DNA of 41,417 nucleotides from Stutzerimonas stutzeri (GTDB lineage Bacteria > Pseudomonadota > Gammaproteobacteria > Pseudomonadales > Pseudomonadaceae). Shown here one piece after another: positions 9,068-19,951 of this stretch. The notes below the pieces were generated by a model. That model did not search any database. It saw only the letters and a program-made list of their open reading frames with translations, and was not told the origin of the DNA. Numbering within the stretch: the stretch's first letter is position 1; every line of letters starts with the position of its first letter. The translations under genes were made by a program, and so were the position numbers. Location of the stretch: contig NZ_JXXD01000023.1 in NCBI RefSeq assembly GCF_000935215.1, positions 1 to 41,417 of the forward strand, in the 5' to 3' direction.

Positions 9068-9502
9068 ATGCAACTGAACGATCTGCGTTCTGCGCCGGGT
9101 GCCCGTCGCGAAAAGCTGCGTCCCGGTCGTGGTATCGGTAGTGGCCTGGGCAAGACCTGTGGCCGTGGTCACAAGGGTCAGACCTCTCGTTCCGGCGGCA
9201 AGATCGCTCCCGGTTTCGAGGGTGGTCAGCAGCCTCTGCATCGTCGTCTGCCGAAGTTCGGTTTCGTTTCGCTGAAAGCCATGGATCGCGCTGAGGTTCG
9301 TACCTCTGAGTTGGCCAAGGTGGAAGGTGATGTCGTTACCGTGCAAAGCCTGAAAGACGCCAACGTAATCAACCAGAACGTACAGCGCGTGAAAATCATG
9401 CTGTCGGGCGAGGTTGGTCGTGCGGTTACTCTCAAGGGTATCGCAGCCACCAAAGGTGCGCGTGCGGCTATCGAAGCAGCTGGCGGCAAGTTCGAGGAAT
9501 AA
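9068..9502 (+). CDS. rplO: 50S ribosomal protein L15
   Basis: L15 (144 residues) has the typical glycine/arginine-rich N-terminal tail (about residues 15-55, [19 protein letters not shown]) that threads into 23S rRNA, plus a globular C-terminal domain. It is a late assembly protein contacting 5S-region helices. Its TAA stop is immediately followed by the secY ATG with no gap. Confidence 0.98.
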   Translation: MQLNDLRSAPGARREKLRPGRGIGSGLGKTCGRGHKGQTSRSGGKIAPGFEGGQQPLHRRLPKFGFVSLKAMDRAEVRTSELAKVEGDVVTVQSLKDANVINQNVQRVKIMLSGEVGRAVTLKGIAATKGARAAIEAAGGKFEE

Positions 9503-10831
9503 ATGGCTAAGCAAGGTGCTCTCTCCGCGCTGAGTAATGGTGGTCTGTCCGAACTCTGGGCTCGTCTGCGCTTTCTGTTCATGGCGATCATCGTCTATCG
9601 GATTGGCGCACACATCCCTGTTCCCGGGATAAATCCCGATCGGCTGGCCGAGCTGTTCCGTCAGAACGAGGGGACCATCCTTAGCTTGTTCAACATGTTT
9701 TCCGGTGGTGCGCTGGAGCGCATGAGTATTTTTGCTTTGGGGATCATGCCGTACATTTCGGCATCGATCATCATGCAGCTCATGACCGCTGTCAGCCCAC
9801 AGCTGGAGCAGTTGAAGAAAGAAGGTGAGGCCGGTCGTCGCAAGATCAGTCAGTACACGCGTTACGGTACGCTCGTGCTGGCCATCGTTCAGGCGATCGG
9901 TATGTCGGTCGGGTTGGCGGGGCAAGGTGTCGCGTTCAGCAACGATTTCGGCTTCTACTTCGTGGCCATCACGACGTTCGTGTCTGGTGCTATGTTCATG
10001 ATGTGGCTGGGTGAGCAGATCACCGAGCGTGGCGTTGGCAACGGTATCTCGATGTTGATCTTCGCAGGTATCGTCGCCGGCTTGCCGGGTGCGCTCGGTC
10101 AGTCGTTCGAGTCTGCTCGCCAGGGCGATATCAATATCATCGCGCTGCTCGCTGTCGGCCTGCTCGCTGTAGCGATCATCGGTTTCGTGGTGTTTATCGA
10201 GCGTGGTCAGCGCCGTATCGCGGTTCACTACGCGAAGCGTCAGCAGGGCCGTAAGGTCTTTGCCGCGCAGACCAGTCACTTGCCGTTGAAGGTGAATATG
10301 GCAGGGGTCATCCCGGCTATCTTTGCCAGCAGCATTCTGCTGTTCCCGGCTTCGCTGGGGCAGTGGTTCGGTCAGTCAGAGAGCATGGGCTGGTTGGCTG
10401 ACATTTCGCAGGCGATCGCGCCCGGGCAGCCGTTGAACATTCTGCTGTTCAGTGCCGGGATCATCTTCTTCTGCTTCTTCTATACGGCATTGATGTTCAA
10501 TCCGAAAGACGTAGCAGAGAACCTGAAGAAGTCTGGCGCGTTTATTCCCGGGATTCGTCCTGGTGAGCAGTCGGCTCGCTACATTGATGGCGTGTTGACT
10601 CGTTTGACCATGTTCGGCGCCCTGTACATGACGGCTGTCTGCCTGCTGCCACAGTTTCTTGTGGTCGCAGCCAACGTGCCGTTCTACCTTGGTGGGACCT
10701 CGTTGCTGATCGTGGTCGTGGTTGTAATGGACTTCATGTCCCAAGTGCAGTCACACCTCATGTCGCACCAGTACGATTCCCTGATGAAGAAAGCCAACCT
10801 GAAGGGCTACGGCAGTGGAATGCTCCGCTGA
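9503..10831 (+). CDS. secY: Protein translocase subunit SecY
   Basis: SecY is the central channel of the SecYEG translocon in the inner membrane and moves unfolded proteins in partnership with SecA or the ribosome. The 442 residues contain about ten hydrophobic segments. Recognisable motifs are HIPVPGIN in the first periplasmic region, [14 protein letters not shown] in TM2, and [16 protein letters not shown] in TM4-5. The cytosolic C-terminal tail includes [11 protein letters not shown]. The start abuts the rplO stop, so translation is presumably coupled. Confidence 0.98.
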   Translation: MAKQGALSALSNGGLSELWARLRFLFMAIIVYRIGAHIPVPGINPDRLAELFRQNEGTILSLFNMFSGGALERMSIFALGIMPYISASIIMQLMTAVSPQLEQLKKEGEAGRRKISQYTRYGTLVLAIVQAIGMSVGLAGQGVAFSNDFGFYFVAITTFVSGAMFMMWLGEQITERGVGNGISMLIFAGIVAGLPGALGQSFESARQGDINIIALLAVGLLAVAIIGFVVFIERGQRRIAVHYAKRQQGRKVFAAQTSHLPLKVNMAGVIPAIFASSILLFPASLGQWFGQSESMGWLADISQAIAPGQPLNILLFSAGIIFFCFFYTALMFNPKDVAENLKKSGAFIPGIRPGEQSARYIDGVLTRLTMFGALYMTAVCLLPQFLVVAANVPFYLGGTSLLIVVVVVMDFMSQVQSHLMSHQYDSLMKKANLKGYGSGMLR

Positions 10832-10860
10832 GGTGGCTCGTAAGGTTCTAGGAGTTGGTG

Positions 10861-10977
10861 ATGAAAGTTCGTGCATCGGTTAAAAAGCTGTGCCGTAACT
10901 GCAAGATCATCCGTCGCGACGGTGTCGTGCGCGTGATCTGTAGCGCAGAACCGCGTCACAAGCAGCGCCAAGGCTGA
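10861..10977 (+). CDS. rpmJ: 50S ribosomal protein L36 (zinc-binding form)
   Basis: A 38-codon gene starts [14 protein letters not shown]. Cys11, Cys14, Cys27 and His33 form the zinc ribbon of the C+ type L36, which reaches into 23S rRNA. Under zinc starvation many bacteria replace this form with a zinc-free paralogue. None is in this window, although a Zur-like site near 32920 suggests zinc control exists in this organism. It has a TAGGAGT ribosome binding site. Confidence 0.97.
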   Translation: MKVRASVKKLCRNCKIIRRDGVVRVICSAEPRHKQRQG

Positions 10978-10993
10978 TTGTGTAAGGCGTTAT

Positions 10994-11021
10994 AACCCGG
11001 CAGCTAGTGCGCTGCCGGGTT
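10994..11021 (+). terminator. Hairpin between rpmJ and rpsM
   Basis: An 11-bp perfect stem (AACCCGGCAGC / GCTGCCGGGTT) with a six-base TAGTGC loop lies 16 bases after rpmJ. The following GAATATTTGTTATT is AT-rich but has no uninterrupted T run, so it may terminate only partially. Its last base overlaps the -35 of the next promoter. Confidence 0.7.
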
Positions 11022-11048
11022 GAATATTTGTTATTACAGCGTTAATAT
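11020..11048 (+). promoter_or_regulatory. Putative alpha operon promoter
   Basis: TTGAAT (11020-11025) and TAATAT (11043-11048) are separated by 17 bp. The predicted start near 11055 gives a leader of roughly 50 nt to the rpsM ATG at 11107. As at rpsH, the -35 element begins at the 3' base of the upstream hairpin. Confidence 0.65.
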
Positions 11049-11106
11049 CTCGCGCCCTTTTCTTGGCTTCCGGGGCGTAGGTAGCTGTCAATTGGAGTTT
11101 CACTGA

Positions 11107-11463
11107 ATGGCCCGTATTGCAGGCGTCAACATTCCGGATAACAAGCACACTGTTATCTCGCTGACCTACATCTACGGTGTTGGTCGCACCCGTGCACAGG
11201 AAATCTGTGCTGCTACCGGTGTGAATCCGGCAGCGAAGATCAAGGATCTTTCCGACGAGCAGGTCGAACTGCTGCGTGGCGAAGTCGGCAAGTTCATCGT
11301 TGAAGGCGACCTGCGTCGCGAAGTCAACATGAAAATCAAGCGCTTGATGGACCTGGGCTGCTATCGCGGCCTGCGTCATCGTCGTGGTCTGCCGGTTCGC
11401 GGTCAGCGTACCAAGACCAACGCACGTACCCGTAAGGGCCCGCGCAAGCCGATCCGCAAGTAA
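11107..11463 (+). CDS. rpsM: 30S ribosomal protein S13
   Basis: S13 (118 residues) crowns the 30S head, forms bridges B1a/B1b with the 50S, and touches P-site tRNA through its basic tail. It has a helix-hairpin-helix region ([16 protein letters not shown], about residues 25-40) and a C-terminal [18 protein letters not shown] tail. A TTGGAG ribosome binding site precedes the ATG. It is the first gene of the alpha operon unit. Confidence 0.98.
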   Translation: MARIAGVNIPDNKHTVISLTYIYGVGRTRAQEICAATGVNPAAKIKDLSDEQVELLRGEVGKFIVEGDLRREVNMKIKRLMDLGCYRGLRHRRGLPVRGQRTKTNARTRKGPRKPIRK

Positions 11464-11493
11464 TCGCGTTAGCGAATCGACAGGAATTTAGTC

Positions 11494-11883
11494 ATGGCAA
11501 AACCTGCTGCTCGTCCTCGTAAAAAAGTCAAAAAGACAGTGGTTGATGGCATCGCCCACATCCACGCGTCTTTCAACAACACCATCGTGACCATCACCGA
11601 TCGTCAGGGCAATGCGTTGTCCTGGGCTACTTCGGGTGGTTCCGGTTTCCGCGGCTCGCGTAAGAGCACTCCGTTCGCTGCCCAGATCGCTGCAGAGCGC
11701 GCTGGCCAGGCTGCGCTGGAGTACGGCCTGAAGAACCTCGACGTCAACGTCAAGGGCCCAGGTCCGGGTCGGGAGTCCGCCGTGCGTGCTTTGAACGCAT
11801 GTGGTTATAAAATCGCCAGCATCACCGACGTGACGCCTATCCCGCATAACGGGTGCCGTCCGCCGAAGAAGCGCCGCGTGTAA
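11494..11883 (+). CDS. rpsK: 30S ribosomal protein S11
   Basis: S11 (129 residues) shapes the 30S platform and lies near the anti-Shine-Dalgarno end of 16S rRNA. The family core ([19 protein letters not shown]) and the C-terminal [13 protein letters not shown] tail are complete. In E. coli an Asn of the HNGCRPPK loop is converted to isoaspartate; the Asn-Gly pair is present here. Confidence 0.98.
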
Positions 11884-11900
11884 TCAGGAGACAGTGAAGA

Positions 11901-12521
11901 ATGGCTCGTTATATTGGTCCCAAGTGCAAACTGTCTCGTCGTGAAGGCACCGATCTCTTCCTGAAGAGTGGTGCGCGCGCGCTCGAATCCAAGTGCAATA
12001 TCGAAACCCCGCCGGGTGTTCACGGTCAGCGTCGCGGACGTCTGTCCGATTACGGCACCCAGCTGCGTGAAAAGCAGAAGGTACGCCGCATCTACGGTGT
12101 GCTGGAGCGTCAGTTCAGTGGTTATTACAAGGAAGCAGCCAGCCGTAAGGGCGCTACCGGTGAGAATCTGCTGCAGCTGCTCGAGTGCCGTCTGGACAAC
12201 GTCGTGTACCGCATGGGCTTCGGCTCTACTCGTGCCGAATCGCGTCAGCTGGTCTCGCACAAGTCAATCAGCGTCAACGGTCAGACCGTGAACATTCCGT
12301 CTTACCAGGTCAAGGCCGGTGACGTAGTGGCTGTTCGTGAGAAGTGCCGTAACCAGCTGCGTATCGCCCAGGCCCTCGAACTGTGCGCTCAGCGCGGTCG
12401 CGTTGAATGGGTCGAAGTAGATGCCGACAAGAAATCCGGTGTTTTCAAGAATGTTCCGGCTCGCAGCGATCTGTCCGCCGACATCAACGAAAACCTGATT
12501 GTCGAGCTCTACTCCAAGTAA
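11901..12521 (+). CDS. rpsD: 30S ribosomal protein S4
   Basis: S4 (206 residues) is a primary 16S 5'-domain binder, a fidelity protein, and in E. coli the repressor of the alpha operon. The N-terminal helical region runs through about residue 90. An S4 RNA-binding domain follows at about residues 96-160 ([21 protein letters not shown]). Two cysteines, in PKCKLS and ESKCNI, are seen as I recall them in Pseudomonas S4; I do not assign them a metal. Confidence 0.98.
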   Translation: MARYIGPKCKLSRREGTDLFLKSGARALESKCNIETPPGVHGQRRGRLSDYGTQLREKQKVRRIYGVLERQFSGYYKEAASRKGATGENLLQLLECRLDNVVYRMGFGSTRAESRQLVSHKSISVNGQTVNIPSYQVKAGDVVAVREKCRNQLRIAQALELCAQRGRVEWVEVDADKKSGVFKNVPARSDLSADINENLIVELYSK

Positions 12522-12543
12522 GGGCTAGAAAATAGGTGTATCC

Positions 12544-13545
12544 ATGCAGAGTTCGGTAAATGAGTTCCTGACCCCCCGCCATATCGATGTGCAGGTGGTC
12601 AGTCCGACCCGTGCCAAGATCACTCTCGAGCCCCTCGAGCGTGGTTTTGGCCACACCCTTGGCAACGCGCTGCGTCGTATTCTGTTGTCCTCCATGCCCG
12701 GCTGCGCTGTGGTCGAGGCCGAGATCGACGGTGTGCTCCACGAGTACAGCGCCATCGAGGGCGTGCAGGAAGATGTCATCGAAATCCTGCTCAACCTCAA
12801 AGGTATCGCCATCAAGCTGCACGGCCGTGATGAAGTGACCTTGAGCCTGGTGAAGAAGGGCGCGGGCGCTGTTACCGCTGCCGATATCCAGCTGGATCAC
12901 GATGTCGAAATCGTCAATGGCGATCACCTGATCGCCAATCTGGCGGCCAACGGCTCGCTCAACATGAAGCTCAAGGTCGCTCGCGGCCGCGGTTACGAGC
13001 CTGCTGATGCGCGTCAGAGCGATGAAGACGAGAGCCGTAGCATCGGTCGTCTGCAGCTCGACGCCACTTTCAGCCCGGTTCGTCGCGTGGCTTACGTGGT
13101 CGAGAATGCTCGTGTCGAGCAGCGCACCAACCTGGACAAACTGGTCATTGACCTGGAAACCAACGGCACCCTGGATCCCGAAGAGGCGATCCGTCGTGCA
13201 GCGACCATCCTGCAGCAGCAGCTGGCTGCGTTCGTCGACCTCAAGGGCGACAGCGAGCCGGTTGTAATCGAGCAGGAAGACGAGATCGATCCGATCCTGT
13301 TGCGTCCGGTTGATGACCTGGAGCTGACCGTACGTTCGGCCAACTGCCTGAAGGCGGAAAACATCTACTACATTGGTGATCTGATTCAGCGCACCGAAGT
13401 AGAGCTGTTGAAGACGCCGAATCTGGGCAAGAAGTCCCTGACTGAGATCAAGGACGTTCTGGCTTCGCGTGGTTTGTCCCTCGGTATGCGTCTGGATAAC
13501 TGGCCGCCGGCAAGTCTCAAGAAGGACGATAAGGCCACTGCCTGA
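12544..13545 (+). CDS. rpoA: DNA-directed RNA polymerase subunit alpha
   Basis: Alpha dimerises to nucleate RNA polymerase assembly. Its C-terminal domain binds UP elements and activators. The product has 333 residues. The N-terminal domain (about residues 1-235) contains the [18 protein letters not shown] dimerisation helix, and the alpha-CTD (about 250-325) contains [16 protein letters not shown] and [13 protein letters not shown]. It lies 22 bases after rpsD within the alpha operon, so polymerase and ribosome synthesis are co-expressed. Confidence 0.98.
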   Translation: MQSSVNEFLTPRHIDVQVVSPTRAKITLEPLERGFGHTLGNALRRILLSSMPGCAVVEAEIDGVLHEYSAIEGVQEDVIEILLNLKGIAIKLHGRDEVTLSLVKKGAGAVTAADIQLDHDVEIVNGDHLIANLAANGSLNMKLKVARGRGYEPADARQSDEDESRSIGRLQLDATFSPVRRVAYVVENARVEQRTNLDKLVIDLETNGTLDPEEAIRRAATILQQQLAAFVDLKGDSEPVVIEQEDEIDPILLRPVDDLELTVRSANCLKAENIYYIGDLIQRTEVELLKTPNLGKKSLTEIKDVLASRGLSLGMRLDNWPPASLKKDDKATA

Positions 13546-13590
13546 TCGCCCCCAGTAACCGAACTGAACGTTTGGTAAGGAATTTCAATC

Positions 13591-13977
13591 ATGCGTCATC
13601 GTAAAAGTGGCCGTCACCTGAGCCGCACCAGCGCCCACCGCAAGGCCATGTTCCAAAACATGGCGGTGTCGCTGTTCGAGCACGAACTGATCAAGACCAC
13701 CCTGCCCAAGGCCAAGGAGCTGCGTCGCGTTGCCGAGCCGCTGATCACCCTGGCTAAGGAAGACAGCGTCGCCAACCGTCGTCTGGCTTTCGACCGTACG
13801 CGTTCGAAGGCTGCCGTAGGCAAGCTGTTCAACGATCTGGGCAAGCGTTACGCCACCCGTCAGGGCGGCTATCTGCGTATCCTCAAGTGCGGCTTCCGCG
13901 CTGGTGACAACGCACCTATGGCTTACGTCGAGCTGGTTGACCGTCCGGTCACTGGTGAAGTGGAAGCCGCCGAGTAA
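13591..13977 (+). CDS. rplQ: 50S ribosomal protein L17
   Basis: L17 (128 residues) begins [20 protein letters not shown] and sits near the tunnel exit. The central [14 protein letters not shown] segment and the [27 protein letters not shown] block are typical. A TAAGGAAT ribosome binding site lies in the 45-base gap after rpoA. It is the last gene of the ribosomal cluster and is followed by a strong terminator. Confidence 0.98.
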   Translation: MRHRKSGRHLSRTSAHRKAMFQNMAVSLFEHELIKTTLPKAKELRRVAEPLITLAKEDSVANRRLAFDRTRSKAAVGKLFNDLGKRYATRQGGYLRILKCGFRAGDNAPMAYVELVDRPVTGEVEAAE

Positions 13978-13994
13978 GATCGGTAGCAGCAATT

Positions 13995-14024
13995 AAAAAC
14001 CGAGCCTTTTGGCTCGGTTTTTTT
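13995..14024 (+). terminator. Rho-independent terminator ending the alpha operon
   Basis: AAAAACCGAGCC pairs with GGCTCGGTTTTTTT across a TTTT loop, 18 bases after rplQ. The long T tract and complementary A tract make this one of the clearest terminators in the window. Confidence 0.95.
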
Positions 14025-14171
14025 ATGCCCAAAGGATTCTGAGAGACTGGCTCTATAAGGGGCGTTGATCTTCATCATTAGTCGCCGTTGCGCTTGCTTC
14101 CTATGATGGCATTCAACCAGCAGGTACTTACCAAGACCCTGGAAGCTATTGAATACCAAGGAGCTGCAACC

Positions 14172-15632
14172 ATGACTGACAAGCCGAAGCTCACAACCGT
14201 TGCCGGTGCGCCGGTATCCGAAAACCAGAACTCCATGACTGCGGGCCGCCGTGGTCCCATGCTGCTTCAGGACGTATGGTTTCTAGAGAAGCTCGCTCAT
14301 TTCGACCGCGAGGTGATTCCGGAGCGTCGTATGCACGCGAAAGGTTCCGGCGCGTTTGGCGAGTTCGTCGTCACCCATGACATCACCCGCTACACCAAAG
14401 CCAAGCTGTTTTCCGAGGTTGGTAAGCGCACCCCGTTGTTCGCCCGCTTCTCTACCGTCGCCGGTGAGCGCGGCGCGGCCGACGCCGAGCGTGACATTCG
14501 TGGTTACGCACTGAAGTTCTACACCGAGCAAGGCAACTGGGACATGGTGGGCAATAACACCCCGGTGTTCTTTTTCCGCGATCCGCTGAAGTTTCCGGAC
14601 CTCAACCACGCAGTAAAACGCGATCCGCGCACCAACATGCGCAGCGCGAACAACAACTGGGACTTCTGGACCGGGCTGCCTGAGGCCTTGCACCAGATCA
14701 CCTATGTCATGGGTGATCGGGGCATTCCGGCGTCGTACCGCCATATGCACGGTTTCGGTTCGCACACCTACAGCTTCATCAGTCCGAACAACGAGCGTTT
14801 CTGGGTGAAGTTTCACTTTCGGACCCAGCAGGGCATCAAGAATCTCACCGACGCCGAGGCTGCAGCCATCGTTGCCAATGACCGGGAGAGTTCGCAGCGC
14901 GATCTGTTCGAGGCCATCGAGCGTGGCGAATATCCACGTTGGACGATGTATGTGCAGATAATGCCGGAGGCCGACGCCGCCAAGGTGCCGTACCATCCGT
15001 TCGACCTCACCAAGGTCTGGCCGCATGCTGACTACCCATTGATCGAGGTCGGCTATTACGAACTCAACCGCAATCCCGACAACTACTTCCAGGATGTCGA
15101 GCAGGCGGCATTCACGCCGGCGAATGTCGTTCCGGGCATCAGCTTCTCTCCAGACCGTATGTTGCAGGGCCGTCTTTTCTCCTACGGGGATGCGCAACGC
15201 TACCGGCTGGGGGTGAATCACCATCAGATTCCGGTCAACGCTCCGCGTTGCCCGGTCCACAGCTACCATCGCGATGGTGCCATGCGCGTAGATGGCAATC
15301 AGGGCGGTCGTCTGCATTACGAGCCGAATACCTATGGCGAGTGGCAGGAACAGCCTGACTTCAGCGAGCCACCGCTGGCTCTCGAGGGGGCGGCGGATCG
15401 TTACGACTACCGTGCCGACGACGCCGATTACTTCACTCAGCCGGGCAACCTGTTCCGCTTGATGAAGGCTGATGAACAGCAGCGGTTGTTCGAAAATACC
15501 GCTCGGTCGATGCAGGGAGTGGCGCGTCATATCAAGATTCGCCACATCAGCCACTGCCTGAGGGCTGATCCGGCCTATGGAGCAGGTATTGCCGCCGCCC
15601 TGGATATTCCGTTGTCGGAAGTGCCGGCATAA
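14172..15632 (+). CDS. katA: Monofunctional heme catalase (clade 3 type)
   Basis: This catalase dismutates hydrogen peroxide to water and oxygen. The product has 486 residues, the usual small-subunit length. Catalytic residues are visible: distal His55 (in [11 protein letters not shown]), Asn128 (in [10 protein letters not shown]), and proximal heme ligand Tyr338 (in [14 protein letters not shown]). There is no signal peptide. The frame opens at 14088, but the ATG at 14172 has an AAGGAG motif and gives the family start. A TATGAT -10-like element (14102-14107) lacks a good -35, as is common at OxyR-activated promoters, but I could not identify an OxyR site. In PAO1, as I recall, bfrA follows katA; here it does not. 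Confidence 0.95.
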   Translation: MTDKPKLTTVAGAPVSENQNSMTAGRRGPMLLQDVWFLEKLAHFDREVIPERRMHAKGSGAFGEFVVTHDITRYTKAKLFSEVGKRTPLFARFSTVAGERGAADAERDIRGYALKFYTEQGNWDMVGNNTPVFFFRDPLKFPDLNHAVKRDPRTNMRSANNNWDFWTGLPEALHQITYVMGDRGIPASYRHMHGFGSHTYSFISPNNERFWVKFHFRTQQGIKNLTDAEAAAIVANDRESSQRDLFEAIERGEYPRWTMYVQIMPEADAAKVPYHPFDLTKVWPHADYPLIEVGYYELNRNPDNYFQDVEQAAFTPANVVPGISFSPDRMLQGRLFSYGDAQRYRLGVNHHQIPVNAPRCPVHSYHRDGAMRVDGNQGGRLHYEPNTYGEWQEQPDFSEPPLALEGAADRYDYRADDADYFTQPGNLFRLMKADEQQRLFENTARSMQGVARHIKIRHISHCLRADPAYGAGIAAALDIPLSEVPA

Positions 15633-15658
15633 GCGATTCGCGGTATCCGCAAGATCGA

Positions 15659-15690
15659 GAAGCCCGCAGCGAGTGCTGCGGGCTTTCTTG
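15659..15690 (+). terminator. Terminator after katA
   Basis: AGCCCGCAGC (15661-15670) pairs with GCTGCGGGCT (15675-15684) over a GAGT loop, followed by TTCTTGTCTC. It lies between katA and the convergent peptidase pseudogene. The opposite strand has few Ts, so it should work mainly for katA. Confidence 0.8.
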
Positions 15691-15701
15691 TCTCTTCAGC
15701 G

Positions 15702-16966
15702 CTATTCGTGGGGATTGTTGAGCGGCTTATCGCTCTCCTGTCCGGGTGGCAGAAGGCGATCGGCCTCTGCCGGATCGATCGCCGTCAGACTGCCGTCGGC
15801 AGTTGCGACAAGTACGGCCTCAAGCATTTCACGCACATTGTTGCGCAGCATGCCGGCAGACTTCTGGCCGCGACTGTTCAATCCGCCGATTCCATGAGCA
15901 CGCTGCCGCCAAATGGGCCTGTTTCGCCGGCGGCCAGTCGCTCGGTCCCCAGCAGGCCGTATGCGTTTCGGGCAATGCCTGGGTCGCCGCCGCCGCGGCG
16001 GACATCGCCGCTGGGGTGCTCATAGTAGTAGTTGGTGATTTCCATGAAGCCAAGCTGCGTGGAGCGCTGCTTCATCACGATTGCCAGCTGCTTCGACAGT
16101 GCTACCGCTTCCGGGGCGACATCCGGGTGAGTTGGCCAGGTGATAGAGCCGGTCACCTGGCGTCCCGGGCGGTTCACTTCAGGATCCACATCCTCGAGTA
16201 CCACGGCAGGGTTCTGATTATGCACATCTACCAGCCAGATGGGACGGTAACGGTCATAGATGCCGCGTACCGCAACCGCTTCGGGCACCGGGTTCTGCCC
16301 TGGGTTGAAGTGCCACTCACTGGCCAGGCCTGGATTGCAGCGTATCTGCGTGCTCTTGCTCCAGTCTGTCCAGTGGTAGCGGTTGATGTCGTAGCTAAAT
16401 CGGCGTTGGCCGTCGGCATTGTTGAAGGCGGTCACGTTGGCGCCGAGGTGCTGATCCAACTTGGCAGGATTCAGGGTGCCATCGGCGCGCAGGCAGTCAG
16501 CGCTGGTTTGCGGGGCGCTGAAATCCATGTTGCCGCGACTGAAACGCTCGGCGCCGTCCGGGTTGACCCTCGGCACGATCAGCACCTGCAGATTATCCAG
16601 TACCTGGCGGGACAAGGCCCCGCCCGAGGCAAGGCGTTTTATCAGATTGACCGCCGCTTCGGTGCCGTGAGGTTCGTTTCCGTGCTGTTGGGTGATGATC
16701 ATCACGGCTGGTTTGTCTGAATTACCCAGCCTGGCCAGCCAGATTGGCCGGCCTTCGTTGCTGCTGCCGGCCTGTTCTAGTCGCAGGGCATCCGGGAAGC
16801 GTCGTGAAAGTGCGTTGAGCTGATCGTACAGCTGGTTGTTGCTCATGAACGCCTCCAGCGAGACGTTCTGCTCATTGGTGATCCAAGGGCCGTTGGGTTG
16901 GGCAGCAGCGGCGAGACCGGGTAGCAGGCCGGCGCCAAGCAAGCAGGCAGCAAGCGCAATTCGCAT
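15702..16966 (-). pseudogene. M14 family zinc carboxypeptidase, frameshifted
   Basis: The first open part (15878-16966) encodes 362 residues: a signal peptide (about 1-22), the zinc motif HGNE (His95, Glu98), PRVNPDG, DINR, and a second zinc histidine in LVDVHNQ. These are marks of M14 metallocarboxypeptidases, here exported to the periplasm or outside. After LME (Glu359, equivalent to the catalytic Glu270 of carboxypeptidase A) the frame runs into TGA after three codons. One frame over, the reading continues without interruption (GGLNSRGQKSAGMLRNN… to PLNNPHE) and stops at 15702. This is consistent with loss of one base at about 15886-15892. The product would lose about 60 C-terminal residues. 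A sequencing error is possible. Confidence 0.85.
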
Positions 16967-16995
16967 CAGGATTTCTGCTTATCGGGCTGAGAGTG

Positions 16996-17018
16996 TCCCG
17001 CCCAACTGCCCGGCGGGA
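16996..17018 (-). terminator. Hairpin between uvrA and the peptidase gene
   Basis: TCCCGCC (16996-17002) and GGCGGGA (17012-17018) form a perfect 7-bp stem downstream of the uvrA stop. No T run follows on the minus strand, so termination is doubtful. It could instead stabilise the uvrA 3' end. Confidence 0.3.
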
Positions 17019-17076
17019 TCCGTAGTGGACCCCGCTGCGCTTGCGCTTGTTGCCGAAACGGCTGCCGACGCGATGA

Positions 17077-19920
17077 TCAACCCGCCGAGCGGTCGCGCTC
17101 GAGTAACGGTTTGAGGAAATGACCGGTATGAGACTGGGCCATGCCTGCCACCTCTTCCGGCGTACCGCAGGCGATTATCTGGCCACCCTTCGAGCCGCCT
17201 TCCGGGCCGAGATCCACCAGCCAGTCGGCCGTCTTGATGACGTCAAGGTTGTGCTCGATCACCACGACCGTATTGCCGTGGTCGCGCAGACGGTGCAGTA
17301 CGTCGAGCAGCTGCTGGATATCGGCGAAATGCAGGCCGGTGGTGGGTTCATCAAGAATGTACAGCGTCTTGCCCGTGTCACGCTTGGACAGCTCGCGGGA
17401 CAGCTTGACGCGCTGCGCCTCACCGCCAGACAGGGTCGTCGCACTCTGCCCCAGCTTGATGTAGGACAGCCCAACATCCATCAGCGTCTGCAGTTTTCGC
17501 GCGACGGCCGGCACCGGATCGAAGAACTCGCGGGCTTCCTCGATAGTCATGTCGAGCACTTCGGTGATGCTCTTGCCCTTGTACTTCACCTCCAGCGTTT
17601 CGCGGTTGTAGCGCTTGCCCTTGCACACGTCGCAGGGCACGTAGATGTCGGGCAGGAAGTGCATTTCCACCTTGATCACGCCGTCGCCCTGGCAGGCTTC
17701 ACAGCGTCCGCCCTTGACGTTGAAAGAGAAGCGGCCCGGGCCGTAGCCGCGTGAGCGCGCTTCCGGCACGCCGGCAAACAGCTCGCGAATCGGCGTGAAC
17801 AGCCCCGTGTAGGTCGCCGGGTTGGAGCGCGGTGTGCGGCCGATCGGGCTCTGATCGATGTCCACCACCTTGTCCAGATGCTGCAGCCCATCGAAGCTGT
17901 CGTGCGGGGCTACTTCCAGCGTGGTCGCGCCATTGAGTGCAGTCGCCGTGATCGGGAACAGCGTGTTGTTGATCAGCGTTGATTTGCCCGAGCCCGACAC
18001 ACCGGTGATGCAGGTGAGCAGGCCGACCGGAATCTCCAGGTCGACGTTGCGCAGGTTGTTGCCACGCGCGCCCTTGAGCTTGAGCAGCATCTTCGGATCA
18101 CGGCGGGTGCGCTCAGGCCGATAGTTGATCTTCACCCGGCCAGAGAGGTACTTGCCGGTCAGCGAATCCGGGTGCGCCATCACCTCGTCAGGTGTGCCTT
18201 CAGCGACGATGCGGCCGCCATGTATGCCGGCACCTGGACCGATGTCTACGACGTAGTCGGCGAGACGGATCGCATCCTCGTCATGCTCCACGACGATCAC
18301 CGTATTGCCGATGTCGCGCAGGTGGCGAAGGGTGCCCAGCAAGCGTTCGTTGTCGCGCTGATGCAGGCCGATCGAAGGTTCGTCGAGGATGTACATCACC
18401 CCAACCAGGCCGGCGCCGATCTGACTGGCCAGGCGAATACGCTGGGCTTCGCCGCCGGACAGGGTGTCGGCGCTGCGATCCAGGGTCAGATAATCCAGGC
18501 CGACGTTGACCAGGAACTGCAGGCGTTCGCGGATCTCCTTGAGAATCTTGTCGGCGATCTCGCCGCGTCGTCCGCTGAGCGAGAGGACGCCGAAGTAGTC
18601 GGTGGCGTCGCCGATGGGCATGGCCGTGACCGCAGGCAGGGTCTTGTCGCCAACCCACACGTGGCGTGCTTCGCGGCGCAGACGCGTGCCGCGGCAGTCC
18701 GGGCAGGGCTGGGTGCTCAGGTATTTGGCGAGCTCTTCGCGAACCGAATTGGATTCGGTTTCGCGGTAGCGGCGTTCCAGGTTGGGAACGATGCCTTCGA
18801 ACGGGTGCGAACGCTTGACGATATCGCCGCGGTCGTTGAGGTAGCGGAACTCGACATTCTCACGGCCGCTGCCGCGCAGGATGGACTTCTGATGATCGGC
18901 GGCCAGTGAGTCGAAAGGCTCGTCGAGGCTGAAGCCATAATGCGAGGCCAGTGAGCCGAGCATCTGGAAATAGTAAACGTTGCGCCGGTCCCAGCCGCGT
19001 ATGGCGCCTTCGGCCAGGGTCAGCTCCCCATTGACCAGGCGCTTGGCGTCGAAGAACTGCTTCACGCCCAGGCCGTCACAGGTGGGGCAGGCGCCGGCTG
19101 GGTTGTTGAAGGAGAACAGCTTGGGCTCAAGCTCGCTGATCGAGTGGCCGCAGATCGGGCAGGCGAAGCGTGCGGAGAAGATCATTTCCTCGCTGTCGTC
19201 GTCCTCTTCCATGGAGGCGACCAGGGCGATGCCATCGGCCAGCTTGAGCGCCGTTTCGAAGGATTCGGCCAGGCGCTGCTGCAGGTCGCCGCGAACCTTG
19301 AAGCGATCCACCACCACGTCGATCGAGTGTTTCTTCTGCTTGTCCAGCTTGGGTAGCTCGTCGAGCTCGTACAGCCGCCCGTTGACGCGGGCGCGCACGA
19401 AACCCTGAGCACGCAGTTCGTCGAACACGGCCAGGTGCTCGCCCTTGCGTTCGCGGATGACCGGGGCCAGCAGCATCAGCTTGCGGCCTTCGGGCAGTGC
19501 CAGCACCTGGTCGACCATCTGGCTGACCGTCTGCGCTTCCAACGGGGCATCGTGATCTGGACAGCGCGGCGTGCCGACCCGCGCATAGAGCAGACGCAGG
19601 TAGTCGTAGATCTCGGTGATGGTGCCCACGGTGGAGCGCGGGTTGTGCGAGGTCGATTTCTGCTCGATGGAGATCGCCGGGGAGAGCCCCTCGATGGTGT
19701 CGACGTCGGGCTTTTCCATCATCGAGAGGAACTGGCGCGCATACGCCGAAAGCGATTCGACGTAACGGCGCTGGCCTTCTGCGTAGAGAGTGTCGAATGC
19801 CAACGATGATTTGCCAGAACCGGACAAGCCGGTGATGACGATCAGCTTGTCGCGCGGCAGGGTGAGGTCGATGTTCTTCAGGTTGTGGGTGCGGGCCCCA
19901 CGAATCAGAATCTTGTCCAA
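17077..19920 (-). CDS. uvrA: Excinuclease ABC subunit A
   Basis: UvrA is the damage-sensing ATPase of nucleotide excision repair; it loads UvrB at lesions. The product has 947 residues. It has two ABC ATPase modules, with Walker A at residues 31-39 (GLSGSGKSS) and again near 640 (GVSGSGKST), and two LSGGEAQR signatures. Zinc modules are CPICGH…CPTC in the first half and CEACQGDG…CDVCKG in the second. The start is a TTG (protein [16 protein letters not shown]) with GAGG 8 bases upstream; no better ATG is near. No LexA box of the CTGT-N8-ACAG type was seen. Confidence 0.97.
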   Translation of the reverse strand: MDKILIRGARTHNLKNIDLTLPRDKLIVITGLSGSGKSSLAFDTLYAEGQRRYVESLSAYARQFLSMMEKPDVDTIEGLSPAISIEQKSTSHNPRSTVGTITEIYDYLRLLYARVGTPRCPDHDAPLEAQTVSQMVDQVLALPEGRKLMLLAPVIRERKGEHLAVFDELRAQGFVRARVNGRLYELDELPKLDKQKKHSIDVVVDRFKVRGDLQQRLAESFETALKLADGIALVASMEEDDDSEEMIFSARFACPICGHSISELEPKLFSFNNPAGACPTCDGLGVKQFFDAKRLVNGELTLAEGAIRGWDRRNVYYFQMLGSLASHYGFSLDEPFDSLAADHQKSILRGSGRENVEFRYLNDRGDIVKRSHPFEGIVPNLERRYRETESNSVREELAKYLSTQPCPDCRGTRLRREARHVWVGDKTLPAVTAMPIGDATDYFGVLSLSGRRGEIADKILKEIRERLQFLVNVGLDYLTLDRSADTLSGGEAQRIRLASQIGAGLVGVMYILDEPSIGLHQRDNERLLGTLRHLRDIGNTVIVVEHDEDAIRLADYVVDIGPGAGIHGGRIVAEGTPDEVMAHPDSLTGKYLSGRVKINYRPERTRRDPKMLLKLKGARGNNLRNVDLEIPVGLLTCITGVSGSGKSTLINNTLFPITATALNGATTLEVAPHDSFDGLQHLDKVVDIDQSPIGRTPRSNPATYTGLFTPIRELFAGVPEARSRGYGPGRFSFNVKGGRCEACQGDGVIKVEMHFLPDIYVPCDVCKGKRYNRETLEVKYKGKSITEVLDMTIEEAREFFDPVPAVARKLQTLMDVGLSYIKLGQSATTLSGGEAQRVKLSRELSKRDTGKTLYILDEPTTGLHFADIQQLLDVLHRLRDHGNTVVVIEHNLDVIKTADWLVDLGPEGGSKGGQIIACGTPEEVAGMAQSHTGHFLKPLLERDRSAG

Positions 19921-19951
19921 AACAGCCTCGCGTGGCGGGCGGAAACCCGAA

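Noticed and set aside
8795..10279. Long minus-strand open frame of 494 codons opposite rplO and secY
   Set aside because: It lies fully antisense to two certain genes, has no ribosome binding site or family resemblance, and is explained by strong third-position codon bias.
14041..14107. Possible OxyR site upstream of katA
   Set aside because: I could not fit the ATAG-N7-CTAT spacing convincingly; only a -10-like TATGAT is supportable.
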